From positions 4,526,001 through 4,590,000 of the forward strand of contig NBTC02000002.1 in assembly GCA_002082245.2 (NCBI GenBank): a DNA stretch of 64,000 nucleotides. Reading direction: 5' to 3'. Under the pieces are notes generated by a model. The model was not told the DNA's origin. It was given only the letters and a program-made list of their open reading frames with translations, and did no database searches. Positions 24,415-34,217 of this stretch are shown here, piece after piece (the first letter of the stretch is position 1; every line of letters starts with the position of its first letter). A program made the translations under genes and the position numbers. This stretch comes from Yersinia enterocolitica. GTDB lineage: Bacteria; Pseudomonadota; Gammaproteobacteria; Enterobacterales; Enterobacteriaceae.

Positions 24415-25101
24415 TTAATCTGCTGTTGGTAGTTTTGGTTGCCAATCAATAGCTTGTTGATTGTGCTGTTGCAGTAGCTGATTTGCTTGTGAAAAGTGCT
24501 TACAACCAAGAAAACCACGATGGGCAGACAGCGGCGATGGGTGCGGCGCTTTTAAAATAAAGTGGCGTTGGGTATCAATGATCCGGCCCTTCTTCTGGGC
24601 ATGTGCTCCCCACAGCATAAAAATCACCCCATCACGATGTTCATTCAGGGCTGCAATGACTTTATCAGTGAAGGTTTCCCAACCAAGGTTAGCATGAGAG
24701 TGCGCATTACCTGCTTCAACGGTTAGCACGGTATTGAGCAGCAATACCCCTTGTTCGGCCCAGCTTTGCAAGAAGCCATGATTGGGGCGCTCAAAGCCTG
24801 GAATATCGGTAGCCAACTCTTTGTACATGTTCACCAAAGAGGGAGGCGCCGGCACACCAGGTAACACAGAAAATGATAATCCATGTGCTTGATTGGGGCC
24901 GTGGTAGGGGTCTTGCCCTAAAATAACCACTTTAACCTGATCCAATTCAGTCAGGCGGAATGCGTTAAATACATCTTTTTGCGCAGGATAGATAGTCTTG
25001 CCAGCACTGCGTTCTGCTGCCACATAGGCCAGTGTATCTCTAAAGTAAGGCTGTTCTTTTTCCAGGCCGATCACATCGTGCCAGGTAAGGGAGGCAGACA
25101 T
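24415..25101 (-). CDS. ung: Uracil-DNA glycosylase
   Basis: A 228-residue family-1 enzyme that removes uracil from DNA. The catalytic water-activating motif [13 protein letters not shown] spans 62-74 with Asp64, and [10 protein letters not shown] supplies the catalytic histidine loop. I chose the ATG at 25101 (MSASLTW), which gives the family's length. Divergent from grcA. Confidence 0.97.
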   Translation of the reverse strand: MSASLTWHDVIGLEKEQPYFRDTLAYVAAERSAGKTIYPAQKDVFNAFRLTELDQVKVVILGQDPYHGPNQAHGLSFSVLPGVPAPPSLVNMYKELATDIPGFERPNHGFLQSWAEQGVLLLNTVLTVEAGNAHSHANLGWETFTDKVIAALNEHRDGVIFMLWGAHAQKKGRIIDTQRHFILKAPHPSPLSAHRGFLGCKHFSQANQLLQQHNQQAIDWQPKLPTAD

Positions 25102-25327
25102 AAACACTCTCCTTGGTTTCTGCAAAGTATTGATGTGCGTTAGCTTACCGGTTCAAACCGGTGAGTGAAACCGTTAAACCTGACTCTGTGACGTAATGAT
25201 GATTTTTTGACCTCTTTATGCAAAGAAATGTTGAAAATTTACAAAAATATTTGCTGTCAGTTGTTTTGATAAAATTGATATAAAACATAAATTTGCCGAT
25301 GGAGTTATTACTGACATGGCCGAAAGA

Positions 25328-25367
25328 TTGATTTAAGTCAAAGAATTGCGACGGTCTGACTGGTATA
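25328..25367 (+). promoter_or_regulatory. FNR-type site and promoter of grcA
   Basis: TTGATTTAAGTCAA (25328-25341) differs from the FNR consensus TTGAT-N4-ATCAA at one position. A TATACA -10 (about 25364-25369) places the site at about -41, the class II activator position. This fits the known anaerobic induction of yfiD/grcA. Confidence 0.75.
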
Positions 25368-25454
25368 CAGAACAATAAGACAACAATGGTTTTACCAAAT
25401 AACCAAGATAGTTTCTCCCCCTTGGAATTTATATCCGCATTATGGAGGCACCAA

Positions 25455-25838
25455 ATGATTACTGGTATTCAAATTACTAAAGCTAACAATGAAGCCTTAC
25501 TGAACTCTTTTTGGCTGTTGGATGATGAAAAATCTGAATTGCGCTGCGTTTGCGCTAAAGCGGGTTATGCCGAAGATCAGATAGTTCCTGCCAGTGAGTT
25601 AGGCCAGATTGAATATCGCGAAGTTCCACTGGAAGTGCAGCCAACAGTGCGTGTTGAAGGTGGTCAGCATTTGAACGTTAACGTTCTGCGCCGCGAAACA
25701 CTGGAAGATGCAGTGAAAAATCCAGAAAAATATCCTCAGTTGACGATTCGTGTTTCTGGCTATGCAGTGCGTTTTAACTCCCTGACACCAGAACAACAAC
25801 GTGATGTGATTACTCGTACTTTCACTGAAAGTCTGTAA
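25455..25838 (+). CDS. grcA: Autonomous glycyl radical cofactor GrcA (YfiD)
   Basis: A 127-residue glycyl-radical domain that can replace the oxygen-damaged C-terminus of pyruvate formate-lyase. The radical motif is [12 protein letters not shown] near the C-terminus. I chose the ATG at 25455, since GGAGG lies eight bases upstream and the family starts [13 protein letters not shown]. Preceded by an FNR site. Confidence 0.96.
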   Translation: MITGIQITKANNEALLNSFWLLDDEKSELRCVCAKAGYAEDQIVPASELGQIEYREVPLEVQPTVRVEGGQHLNVNVLRRETLEDAVKNPEKYPQLTIRVSGYAVRFNSLTPEQQRDVITRTFTESL

Positions 25839-25873
25839 TTTTTGTCATAACGTTTAAGTCATTCAAAAATTCT

Positions 25874-25897
25874 AAGGGAGCTTCGGCTCCCTTTTTC
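25874..25897 (+). terminator. Terminator after grcA
   Basis: AAGGGAGC-TTCG-GCTCCCTT followed by TTTC. Confidence 0.85.
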
Positions 25898-25977
25898 ATC
25901 TCTGCTATTTAGTGGTCGATAAATTTGATAACGATCACACTTCTCTATATTTATAAGTAAATCTTATCATTTCCATT

Positions 25978-26003
25978 TAAGAACTCATCCGATGTGTCGA
26001 TAG
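25978..26003 (+). promoter_or_regulatory. Possible sigma-28-like promoter of yplA
   Basis: TAAGAACT, a 10-base spacer and GTCGATAG resemble the flagellar sigma-28 pattern (TAAAGTTT-N11-GCCGATAA). yplA of Y. enterocolitica is known to be under flagellar control, which makes the site plausible, but the match is imperfect. Confidence 0.4.
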
Positions 26004-26058
26004 ATAAACCCATAACGCCGAACTAATTATCTGGATTATCTTTCGACAAGGAGTTGGC

Positions 26059-27027
26059 ATGAGTGGACCTGTCAGTTTGATTGGGCCTACTGCATTAGTA
26101 GGTTTAATGAGTCAAGTGAACCCATCGGAACTGCCAAAGAGGGATGTCACCACCGCGGACAAGCCTTCAGTGGGACAACCGACTCATCATACAGCAGCAA
26201 CGCTGGCAGGTAATGAGCTTTGTTACAGTATGCAAGCTAACGTTAGCCTGACACGAAGTAACGGATCTGCGACGGGGAGTGAGCATGTTGCGATATCAAA
26301 TGGACAAGGATCACAGCAAGGGGACTATTCATTAGCATTACTCGCTAAAGATGTTTACGCTCCTGCTGCTGGGAGCATCGGCGGGTTTACACGTTTGAGT
26401 GATGGTGAGTTACTGGCTGCGGGAATAGATCCGGCGAGTTTATTTAATAGTGCTTCAGGATTTCAGGCTGGGATTTATCATGATAATCAGCAGTATGTTT
26501 TATCCTTTGCCGGTACTAATGATGTAAATGATTGGCTAAGTAACATCCGGCAAGCCACTGGCTACGATGATGTACAGTATAATCAAGCCGTTGCTGTAGG
26601 GAAAACAGCAAAAATGGCATTTGGTGATGCGCTGGTGATTACCGGGCACTCATTGGGGGGCGGTTTGGCGGCGACCGCAGCATTAGCGAGTGGAACATTT
26701 GCGGTGACATTTAATGCCGCGGGTGTTTCAGACCATACCATAAATCGCCTTGGTATGGACCCCACTCAAGCACGGATTTCAGCAGGAAACGGTGGTGTGC
26801 GCTGCTATAGCGAACAATATGATTTGCTGACAGATGCACAGGAATCTACGTGGTTAATTCCTGATGCGGTAGGCCATAAAATCACTCTGACAAATAGTGA
26901 CAAACTCACAGGGATAGATGATTGGCTGCCACATAAGCACCTTGAACGCCGCTTATCGGCACACAGTATTGATAAAGTGATCAGCTCAATGAGTGAACAA
27001 CAACCTTGGGAGCGGCAGTATGCCTGA
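26059..27027 (+). CDS. yplA: Phospholipase A1 (YplA/PhlA-type lipase)
   Basis: A 322-residue lipase. The serine hydrolase elbow GHSLGGG (Ser near residue 199) is preceded by YVLSFAGTNDVNDWLSN, typical of class 3 lipases. No classical signal peptide is seen, which fits export by the flagellar type III machinery as described for YplA of Y. enterocolitica. AAGGAG precedes the ATG. An ankyrin-repeat gene overlaps its 3' end, as in phlAB of Serratia and yplAB. The name is inferred from this pairing and the motifs. Confidence 0.8.
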   Translation: MSGPVSLIGPTALVGLMSQVNPSELPKRDVTTADKPSVGQPTHHTAATLAGNELCYSMQANVSLTRSNGSATGSEHVAISNGQGSQQGDYSLALLAKDVYAPAAGSIGGFTRLSDGELLAAGIDPASLFNSASGFQAGIYHDNQQYVLSFAGTNDVNDWLSNIRQATGYDDVQYNQAVAVGKTAKMAFGDALVITGHSLGGGLAATAALASGTFAVTFNAAGVSDHTINRLGMDPTQARISAGNGGVRCYSEQYDLLTDAQESTWLIPDAVGHKITLTNSDKLTGIDDWLPHKHLERRLSAHSIDKVISSMSEQQPWERQYA

Positions 27028-27772
27028 ATCGACACTGGCAATGAGGGTGAGGCGCCATTTGCGTTATGCCATCTACGGTGTTTTGATGCCATTAATAAGT
27101 TTTGAGGGGCAGGCGATGACAGATATTAATACAGCTTTTACTGATCCGACTGTAATACCGATCGCTGATGCGATTGTCCACGGAGATGTAAAACAGATCC
27201 ATCAGTTAGCAAATGAAAAGTTGTTGCAGCAGCAAGGTGATCGGTCGCTAACCCTGATGCAGTGGGCTATTCTCAACCAACAGCCAGAAAGTTTAGCGGC
27301 GTTGCTGCAAGAGCATGCTGATCCATTTCAGTCGGGCATGCAGGGTGATACCGCCTGGCATACGGCGGCTAGTGTGCAAGATGCGCATTACCTGCAAATT
27401 TTACTTGAAGGTCGTATGAAACCTAATGCGCGCAATAGTGTGACACTGGCGACGCCATTGGCTGCGGCTGTTATGGCGGGGCGCGGAGTTCAGGTTATCC
27501 TGCTGTTAGTTGCTGGGGTCGATCCGAATATGGCTGATCGGATGGGGGATACACCACTGCATTTAGCGGGCAAAACCAATGCGCCAGATCTGGCATTGCG
27601 GCTATTAAAAGCCGGTGCTGATCCTGAATTACGCAACAAGCAGGGGGCGACCTTTCAACAATATTTTGCCATGACGCCTTTGAATATTCAAAGTGCTGAA
27701 ATGCAACAAAAACACCAGCAATTGAATACCTGGCTGCGCGGGAAGAAACTCGCTGAGATTTATCAGCAGTAG
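27020..27772 (+). CDS. yplB: Ankyrin-repeat accessory protein of the phospholipase (YplB/PhlB-type)
   Basis: A 250-residue protein with an N-terminal hydrophobic segment (about 15-30, possible signal peptide) and four or so ankyrin repeats, for example DTAWHTAASVQDAHYLQILL, TPLAAAVMAGRGVQVILLLV and DTPLHLAGKTNAPDLALRLL. The ATG at 27020 overlaps the yplA stop by eight bases and has GGGAG upstream. In Serratia PhlB is an intracellular partner that restrains PhlA; I infer a similar role. It resembles other immunity-type ankyrin proteins beside lipases. Confidence 0.78.
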   Translation: MPESTLAMRVRRHLRYAIYGVLMPLISFEGQAMTDINTAFTDPTVIPIADAIVHGDVKQIHQLANEKLLQQQGDRSLTLMQWAILNQQPESLAALLQEHADPFQSGMQGDTAWHTAASVQDAHYLQILLEGRMKPNARNSVTLATPLAAAVMAGRGVQVILLLVAGVDPNMADRMGDTPLHLAGKTNAPDLALRLLKAGADPELRNKQGATFQQYFAMTPLNIQSAEMQQKHQQLNTWLRGKKLAEIYQQ

Positions 27773-27847
27773 CAGAATATTAGCCGGATAGGCTAAAACG
27801 CAACTTGAGTGCGAAATACAGTAAGGTTGTCGCCATCGTGCTGATAA

Positions 27848-27876
27848 TAAAAAAGCCGCTATTGTAAGCGGCTTCT
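27848..27876 (-). terminator. Terminator of srmB
   Basis: On the minus strand AGCCGCTTACAATAGCGGCT forms a hairpin followed by six T. Confidence 0.8.
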
Positions 27877-27892
27877 TCGCAAGAATGCTAAA

Positions 27893-29218
27893 TCAATCAG
27901 CACTCTTGGTATCAGGTTTTTCCTTTGGCTTACGCCGCTTACCAACATTTTTGGCATCGCGGTGACGTACCTTAACCTTTACCTTCTCTTTGCTGGCTTC
28001 TTTTAGCTCTTTACGCTTTGCTAAAACCTTTTTAGAAGGCTTACCGGTGGTTTTTTCGCTTGGTGCCTTACTGGTCGGGCGTAATTCATCAATAACCCGT
28101 GGCTTCAATGGTTCGTTCAGATAACGGCCAATTTTACCCAGCAATAGATGGTCATGCGCTTCAACTAATGAGATAGCAACACCTTTGCGCCCGGCGCGGC
28201 CAGTACGGCCAATACGGTGCAGATAGACGTCAGATGTCAGCGGCAGATCAAAGTTGAATACATGACTGATATCGTCGATGTCGAGGCCGCGTGAAGCCAC
28301 ATCAGTGGCAACCAGAACGTTAACCCGGCCATCGCCTAAACGAATAACGGCTTCGGTGCGCTTCGCCTGAACCATTTCACCTTCGAGGAACCAGGCGTTA
28401 ATTCCGGCCTCACGTAGCCAACTGACCAGTTGGTGTACCTTTTCACGGGTTCTGACGAAAATGATGGATTTCTGCACTTCCGGTTGCTTGAGCAGATGCA
28501 CTAGCAGCGCGGTTTTGTGTTCGATATTGTCAGCACGATAGTACCATTGCTGAATTTTTTTACGTTCGCGACGAGATGGATCGGCTTCCAACTCTACCGG
28601 CTCATTCAGGATGCGTTCCGCAAACTCACGGATAGCTTCACCTTCAAGCGTGGCGGAGAACAGTAAGGTTTGTTTACGCCAGCGAGTCTCTGCGGCGATG
28701 GTTTCAATGTCCTGCGCAAAGCCCATATCCAGCATACGGTCGGCTTCATCCAGAATCAGGGTTTCTACTGCCCGACAGTCAAAGTTCTCTTCTTTGATGT
28801 ATTGCAACAAGCGGCCAGTGGTCGCAACAACGATATCCTGATTTTCACTAAACACTTCCGCGTGGTTCATATAAGCCACACCGCCGGTGATCGTGGCGAT
28901 ATCCAGTTGTGTATGCTTGGCCAATTCACGGGCTTGATCCGCAACTTGCATGGCTAATTCACGGGTTGGCGTCAGGATCAGTATCCGTGGCGGGCCAGAT
29001 TTTTTGCGTGGGAAATCGAGCAAATGCTGCAAGGCAGGCAGCAAAAAGGCGGCAGTTTTGCCAGTACCTGTTGGAGCCGAACCCAATACATCGCGCCCAT
29101 CCATAGCTGGCGGAATAGCCGCAGCTTGAATGGCGGTAGGGCGCTCATAGCCTTTGTCGCGCAGTGCGTCAATCAGGCGTTCATCGAGATCGAGTTCGGA
29201 AAAATTGGTTACAGTCAT
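27893..29218 (-). CDS. srmB: DEAD-box RNA helicase SrmB
   Basis: A 441-residue helicase in early 50S subunit assembly. Motif I is APTGTGKT (48-55), motif II LDEADRML, motif III FSATL, and motifs V-VI are ATDVASRGLD and HRIGRTGRAGR. The basic C-terminal tail (about 385-441, lysine-rich) contacts rRNA. Start MTVTNFSELDLDE fits the family. Divergent from trmN6 as in E. coli. Confidence 0.96.
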   Translation of the reverse strand: MTVTNFSELDLDERLIDALRDKGYERPTAIQAAAIPPAMDGRDVLGSAPTGTGKTAAFLLPALQHLLDFPRKKSGPPRILILTPTRELAMQVADQARELAKHTQLDIATITGGVAYMNHAEVFSENQDIVVATTGRLLQYIKEENFDCRAVETLILDEADRMLDMGFAQDIETIAAETRWRKQTLLFSATLEGEAIREFAERILNEPVELEADPSRRERKKIQQWYYRADNIEHKTALLVHLLKQPEVQKSIIFVRTREKVHQLVSWLREAGINAWFLEGEMVQAKRTEAVIRLGDGRVNVLVATDVASRGLDIDDISHVFNFDLPLTSDVYLHRIGRTGRAGRKGVAISLVEAHDHLLLGKIGRYLNEPLKPRVIDELRPTSKAPSEKTTGKPSKKVLAKRKELKEASKEKVKVKVRHRDAKNVGKRRKPKEKPDTKSAD

Positions 29219-29350
29219 GGTCTTCCTCTACTTGGGGCGCCGATTATAGACGGGTTAGCCGAATTCTTCACCTGTTTAAGCTGTAATGATGTCTTTTCCC
29301 TTCAATCATATTGTCCTATGCTACGCCGGTTATGGATTCTGGTGACTAAT

Positions 29351-30097
29351 GTGGGCGAACAATTGAAAAAAAAACCGGTGTTACGTGGTGGTGGTTTCAC
29401 TTTTAAACAATTCTTTGTGGCACATGATTGCTGTGCGATGAAGGTAGGCACTGATGGTGTTCTACTTGGGGCTTGGGTGCCGGTGGAAAAAGCCCGTAAA
29501 GTGCTGGATATCGGTTGTGGCAGTGGACTTATTGCTCTAATGATTGCTCAACGTTCAACATCTGAGGTATTGATTGATGGCGTTGAACTGGAGCCAGAAG
29601 CCGCACGGCAGGCAAGCAGCAATGCGGCGTCATCTCCCTGGGCTGAGCGGGTTCGTATTTATCAGCAGGACGTGCACCAGTTTGCTGAAAACCACCCTCA
29701 TCAGTATGATCTGATTGTCAGCAATCCACCTTATTTTGCTCCGGCGGTCGCCTGCCGGGATGAGGCCCGCGATACTGCGCGTTACACCGGCTCCTTAACG
29801 CATGATGCTTTACTAAACTGTGCTGAGAAGCTTATCACACCGAGCGGTGCGTTTTGTGTGGTTTTACCTCATGACTTGGGAATTGAACTCTCCCGCCTTG
29901 CTATTCAACAAAACTGGTTCGTTCACTGCCAAGTAGACATCAGGGATCGTCCTGGTAAGCCGCTAAATAGAATGTTATTGACGTTATCGCGCCAGACGGG
30001 AGAGACGGAGTATCAGCATTTAGCTTTGCGTCAATCTGAAGGGGTCTATTCCCCTGAATTTTGTCAGTTGATCAGCGAGTTTTATCTCAACTATTAG
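29351..30097 (+). CDS. trmN6: tRNA1(Val) A37 N6-methyltransferase TrmN6 (YfiC)
   Basis: A 248-residue SAM-dependent methyltransferase. It has the SAM-binding VLDIGCGSGLIAL, the N6-adenine motif IVSNPPYF, and the N-terminal GGFTFKQFFVAHD of the family. The start is uncertain: I prefer the GTG at 29351 (reads MGEQLKKKPVLRGG), but an ATG at 29318 and a longer frame running back across srmB are also open. The latter is a shadow. Divergent from srmB. Confidence 0.92.
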   Translation: MGEQLKKKPVLRGGGFTFKQFFVAHDCCAMKVGTDGVLLGAWVPVEKARKVLDIGCGSGLIALMIAQRSTSEVLIDGVELEPEAARQASSNAASSPWAERVRIYQQDVHQFAENHPHQYDLIVSNPPYFAPAVACRDEARDTARYTGSLTHDALLNCAEKLITPSGAFCVVLPHDLGIELSRLAIQQNWFVHCQVDIRDRPGKPLNRMLLTLSRQTGETEYQHLALRQSEGVYSPEFCQLISEFYLNY

Positions 30098-30178
30098 TTA
30101 TCGTGATAAGTGGTTGTAGTGATAAGTCAAAAATCAGGATAAGCAGGGCGCGATAGTGAAACGCGCCCTGAAAAGCTA

Positions 30179-31780
30179 TTATGGATGGAGAATGGTAGGC
30201 TGTGGATTCTCTATTTGATCAGGATAATCAAGCGTATAATGCAAACCACGGCTCTCTTTTCGCTCCATGGCACAGCGCACGATTAACTCAGCGACCTGCA
30301 CGAGGTTACGTAATTCCAGCAGATTATTGGAGATACGGAAGTTGGCATAATATTCATCAATCTCCTGCTGTAATGTGTTGATACGGCGTAAAGCGCGCTC
30401 TAAGCGTTTGGTGGTGCGCACAATACCGACGTAATCCCACATGAATAAACGCAGTTCATGCCAGTTATGCTGAATGACGACACGTTCATCAGAGTTATCA
30501 ACACGGCTTTCGTCCCAGTCTGGCAAATGTTTCGCCAATTTGGCATGTGGCAAGCGCATAAGAATATCTTCAGCGGCAGACCAGCCATACACCAGGCACT
30601 CGAGTAGAGAGTTAGAAGCCATGCGGTTAGCGCCATGCAAGCCGGTATAGCTGACTTCGCCAATCGCATATAAACCATCCAGGTCAGTACGCCCATGTTG
30701 GTCTACCATTACACCGCCACAGGTATAGTGAGCAGCAGGTACGATAGGAATGGCTTCTTTGGTCAGATCGATACCGAGCGACAGTAGTTTTTCGTAGATC
30801 ATCGGGAAGTGTTGCATCACGAAATCAGTCGGTTTATGACTGATATCCAGATACATACAATCAGCACCAAGGCGCTTCATCTCATGGTCTATGGCGCGGG
30901 CGACGATATCACGCGGGGCCAACTCCCCTCGGGGGTCAAAATCAAGCATAAAGCGGCTGCCGTCAGGGCGCTTAAGGTAAGCACCTTCGCCACGTAATGC
31001 TTCGGTCAGTAAGAAGTTACGCGCTTGCGGATGGAACAAGCAGGTAGGATGAAATTGGTTAAATTCTAAATTAGCGACACGACACCCAGCACGCCATGCC
31101 ATGGCGATACCATCGCCAGAAGAGATATCGGGGTTAGTGGTATATTGGTAAACTTTGGCGGCACCACCGGTAGCTAAAACGACCGCTTTAGCCCGAAAAG
31201 TTTCAACTTTCTCAAGCTCCCGGTTCCAGATATAAGCGCCGACCACACGTTTAGTGCCCGTCAGACCAATTTTATTGGACGTGATAAGATCGACAGCATT
31301 ACAGCGTTCTTTCACTAAAATGTTAGGGTGGGTCCTTGCTTTACCTACCAGGGTAGTTTCTACTTCTTTACCTGTAGCATCAGCAGTATGCAGTATACGG
31401 CGATGGCTATGGCCGCCTTCACGGGTAAGGTGATAACGTTCTTCGCCGCTGGCATTGGTTTCGGTATCAAACAGGACGCCTTGATCAATAAGCCATTGCA
31501 CGCAAGAGCGGGCGTTACTGGCAATAAACTCTACGGCGTCTTTGTCACAAAGCCCGGCCCCAGCAATCAGGGTGTCATCGACATGTGAACTAATGCTGTC
31601 AGTTTCATCAAAAACGGCAGCAATACCTCCCTGAGCATAAAAAGTGGCACCTTCATTAAGTGGCCCTTTGCTGAGAACAGTTACTTTACAATGTGGCGCC
31701 AGGCGTAAAGCCAATGACAAACCGGCAGCGCCACTCCCGATGATCAATACATCGCTAACGTGTTCAGATGATGATTGCAT
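30179..31780 (-). CDS. nadB: L-aspartate oxidase
   Basis: A 533-residue FAD enzyme, first step of de novo NAD synthesis. The FAD-binding [11 protein letters not shown] lies near the start, with [18 protein letters not shown], the conserved [25 protein letters not shown] and [19 protein letters not shown] chose the ATG at 31780 ([13 protein letters not shown]) over a 12-codon longer one. Divergent from rpoE, as in E. coli. Confidence 0.97.
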   Translation of the reverse strand: MQSSSEHVSDVLIIGSGAAGLSLALRLAPHCKVTVLSKGPLNEGATFYAQGGIAAVFDETDSISSHVDDTLIAGAGLCDKDAVEFIASNARSCVQWLIDQGVLFDTETNASGEERYHLTREGGHSHRRILHTADATGKEVETTLVGKARTHPNILVKERCNAVDLITSNKIGLTGTKRVVGAYIWNRELEKVETFRAKAVVLATGGAAKVYQYTTNPDISSGDGIAMAWRAGCRVANLEFNQFHPTCLFHPQARNFLLTEALRGEGAYLKRPDGSRFMLDFDPRGELAPRDIVARAIDHEMKRLGADCMYLDISHKPTDFVMQHFPMIYEKLLSLGIDLTKEAIPIVPAAHYTCGGVMVDQHGRTDLDGLYAIGEVSYTGLHGANRMASNSLLECLVYGWSAAEDILMRLPHAKLAKHLPDWDESRVDNSDERVVIQHNWHELRLFMWDYVGIVRTTKRLERALRRINTLQQEIDEYYANFRISNNLLELRNLVQVAELIVRCAMERKESRGLHYTLDYPDQIENPQPTILHP

Positions 31781-31892
31781 ATCGTATGATGTGTGCAGAA
31801 GAAGAGTGAAATTCATGTTAGCCTATCTGCCAGAGCAAAAGCTATGGCTATAAGATGTCTAAAGAATATTCAGACAAATAATCTGGCAACAT

Positions 31893-31920
31893 GGAACTTT
31901 GCAATTTTTATAAACTCCAA
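31893..31920 (+). promoter_or_regulatory. Sigma-E promoter of rpoE
   Basis: GGAACTT (31893-31899), a 16-base spacer and TCCAA (31916-31920) match the autoregulated sigma-E promoter of the rpoE operon (E. coli: GGAACTT-N16-TCTAA). Confidence 0.85.
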
Positions 31921-31948
31921 GCGTGTGCTTGCTCAGGAAAATAAAGAT

Positions 31949-32008
31949 ATGGCTGGCAGTACTACTTTTAGCGTGAGGATAGATTTCGGGAGAGTTCACC
32001 TCGGATGA
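31949..32008 (+). CDS. Possible leader peptide upstream of rpoE (rseD-like)
   Basis: A 19-codon frame (MAGSTTFSVRIDFGRVHLG) with AGGAAA upstream ends in a TGA that overlaps the rpoE ATG. E. coli has a small upstream frame, rseD, coupled to rpoE translation. The place matches although the sequence is shorter, so this is an inference. Confidence 0.4.
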   Translation: MAGSTTFSVRIDFGRVHLG

Positions 32009-32580
32009 GCGAGCAGTTAACGGATCAGATGCTGGTTGAACGGGTCCAGAAAGGTGATCAGCAATCGTTCAATTTACTGGTAATTCGATACCAGCATAAG
32101 GTTGCGAGCCTTGTATCCCGCTATGTGCCTCAGGGTGATGTCCCTGATGTAGTTCAGGAATCTTTTATCAAAGCTTATCGTGCATTGGAGTCATTTCGTG
32201 GCGATAGCGCTTTCTATACGTGGCTTTACCGTATTGCTGTGAATACAGCAAAAAATTACTTAGTTGCTCAGGGGCGGCGCCCACCATCCAGTGATGTGGA
32301 TGCAAATGATGCTGAAAATTACGAAAATGCGGGTGCATTGAAAGAAATATCGAACCCTGAGAACTTAATGTTGTCTGAAGAATTGAGGCAGATAGTTTTT
32401 AAAACCATAGAGTCACTTCCTGAAGATCTGCGGATGGCAATTACACTCAGGGAGTTAGATGGTCTAAGCTATGAAGAGATAGCTGTGATTATGGACTGTC
32501 CGGTCGGTACTGTTCGTTCCCGTATCTTCCGTGCCAGAGAGGCTATCGATAATAAAGTTCAGCCGCTAATTCAGCGATAA
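32005..32580 (+). CDS. rpoE: RNA polymerase sigma-E factor
   Basis: A 191-residue ECF sigma factor for the envelope stress response. Region 2 includes LVIRYQHKVASLVSRYV, DVVQESFIKAYRAL and YTWLYRIAVNTAKNYL; region 4 is LRMAITLRELDGLSYEEIA and VGTVRSRIFRAREAI. It has E. coli length and heads the rpoE-rseA-rseB-rseC operon, which has a sigma-E promoter upstream. Confidence 0.98.
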   Translation: MSEQLTDQMLVERVQKGDQQSFNLLVIRYQHKVASLVSRYVPQGDVPDVVQESFIKAYRALESFRGDSAFYTWLYRIAVNTAKNYLVAQGRRPPSSDVDANDAENYENAGALKEISNPENLMLSEELRQIVFKTIESLPEDLRMAITLRELDGLSYEEIAVIMDCPVGTVRSRIFRAREAIDNKVQPLIQR

Positions 32581-32604
32581 GCGGACACATAAAGGGTATT
32601 TGGC

Positions 32605-33261
32605 ATGCAGAAAGAAAAGCTTTCCGCTCTGATGGACGGAGAAACTCTTGATAGTGAGCTGCTTGGTTCTTTATCGAAAGATAAAGCATTGCAGCAAAGC
32701 TGGCAGAGCTACCATTTAATCCGTGATACCCTGCGGGGGGATGTTGGTGAAGTCTTGCATCTGGATATCGCCAGCCGAGTCGCAGAGGCACTCAAAAACG
32801 AGCCTGCTCGTTTTGTACCTATTGCTGTGCCTGAATCTCAGCCACAACCTCATGTCTGGCAGAAAATGCCTTTCTGGCAAAAAGTTCGCCCATGGGCCAG
32901 CCAGATTACTCAGGTTGGGGTTGCCGCGTGTGTTTCTCTAGCGGTAATTGTTGGGGTTCAACAATACAACCAGCCCGAATCAGGTAATTTGCAACCAGAA
33001 TCACCTGCATTTAATACCTTACCGATGATGGGTAAAGCCTCGCCAGTAAGTTTTGGTGTGCCTGCTGATGGTTCTTTCGGAACGTCTCAACAGCATCAGG
33101 TTCAGGAGCAACGTCGGCGAGTCAATATGATGACTCAATTGCAAGATTTTGAATTGCAACGCCGCTTGCCACAAACTGACGTGTTGCAGCAGCCTTCAAC
33201 ATCGACACAAGCCGCTATTCAGGTTCCCGGAACTCAGTCCTTAGGAATGCAGCAGCAGTAA
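32605..33261 (+). CDS. rseA: Anti-sigma-E factor RseA
   Basis: A 218-residue inner-membrane protein that sequesters sigma E. The cytoplasmic N-terminus (MQKEKLSALMDGE) binds sigma E. One membrane segment (about 100-119, VGVAACVSLAVIVGVQQY) follows, and the periplasmic part contains glutamine-rich stretches (QQHQVQEQRR) and ends ...GMQQQ. DegS and RseP cleave it under stress. It lies 24 bases after rpoE and overlaps the rseB start by one base. Confidence 0.96.
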   Translation: MQKEKLSALMDGETLDSELLGSLSKDKALQQSWQSYHLIRDTLRGDVGEVLHLDIASRVAEALKNEPARFVPIAVPESQPQPHVWQKMPFWQKVRPWASQITQVGVAACVSLAVIVGVQQYNQPESGNLQPESPAFNTLPMMGKASPVSFGVPADGSFGTSQQHQVQEQRRRVNMMTQLQDFELQRRLPQTDVLQQPSTSTQAAIQVPGTQSLGMQQQ

Positions 33262-34217
33262 TGAAGCAACTTTGGTTCTCCGTCTGTTTAATGACGGGCA
33301 GCCTGTTCATGCCAACAATTGCTTCGGCGGAAACGACGCCGATAGCAATGTTGCAGGAAATGAGCAGTGCCAGCCAGTCGCTCAACTATGAGCTATCCTA
33401 CATTAATGTTAATAAGCAAGGGATTGATTCTCTTCGCTATCGACATGCTATTTTAGATAAAAAAACCTTTGCGCAATTGCTGCGTATGGATGGCCCACGT
33501 ACTGAGATCTTACAGCGTGGTAATGAAATAAGTTATTTCGAACCTGGTTTCGATGCTTTCACTCTGGCGGGTGAACATATAGTTGATGCATTACCGTCTA
33601 TCGTATTCCCCGATTTTGAAAAACTGTCAAAATACTATAACTATATTGCACTTGGCCGTGCCCGTATTGCAGACCGACCATGTCAGGTTATTCGGGTAGT
33701 CGCCCGTGACAGTACCCGATACAGCTATATTATTTGGATGGATGAAACGAGCAAACTCCCAATGCGGGTAGATTTGTTAGATCGTGATGGTGAAACACTT
33801 GAGCAATTTCGTGTGATTTCTTTTGCTATCGGTGAACCTATTCAGGATATTTTGCAAGGTCTGGTAAAGCTCTCTTTACCGCCATTACTTGCATTACCTG
33901 CTAAAACCAAGGTTGATTTTACCTGGGCCCCACGTTGGTTGCCGGAAGGTGTTTCCGAGATTTCACGCAGTCGCCGTACATTACCGAATATGGAGGCACC
34001 AACAGAATCACGATTATATTCTGATGGGTTATTCAGTTTTTCAGTAAATATAAATCCGGCAGGTAAAGATGCGCCTTCAGAGCAATCCTTACGTCAAGGT
34101 CGTAGAACTGTGCATACTGAAGCTCGTAATAATGTTGAAATTACCATAGTTGGCGAGCTTCCGCCTACAACTGCAAAACGTATCGCTGACAGTATTGTTT
34201 TGGAATCAACAAAATGA
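33261..34217 (+). CDS. rseB: Periplasmic sigma-E regulator RseB
   Basis: A 318-residue periplasmic protein that binds RseA and senses lipopolysaccharide. Signal peptide residues 1-23 (ending ASAE). The MucB/RseB lipid-binding fold spans MLQEMSSASQSLNYELSYIN and the C-terminal domain. It overlaps rseA by one base and rseC by four (ATGA). Confidence 0.96.
   Translation: MKQLWFSVCLMTGSLFMPTIASAETTPIAMLQEMSSASQSLNYELSYINVNKQGIDSLRYRHAILDKKTFAQLLRMDGPRTEILQRGNEISYFEPGFDAFTLAGEHIVDALPSIVFPDFEKLSKYYNYIALGRARIADRPCQVIRVVARDSTRYSYIIWMDETSKLPMRVDLLDRDGETLEQFRVISFAIGEPIQDILQGLVKLSLPPLLALPAKTKVDFTWAPRWLPEGVSEISRSRRTLPNMEAPTESRLYSDGLFSFSVNINPAGKDAPSEQSLRQGRRTVHTEARNNVEITIVGELPPTTAKRIADSIVLESTK

Noticed and set aside
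29024-29350. N-terminal extension of trmN6 into srmB
   Set aside because: It is antisense to a conserved gene and foreign to the TrmN6 family.
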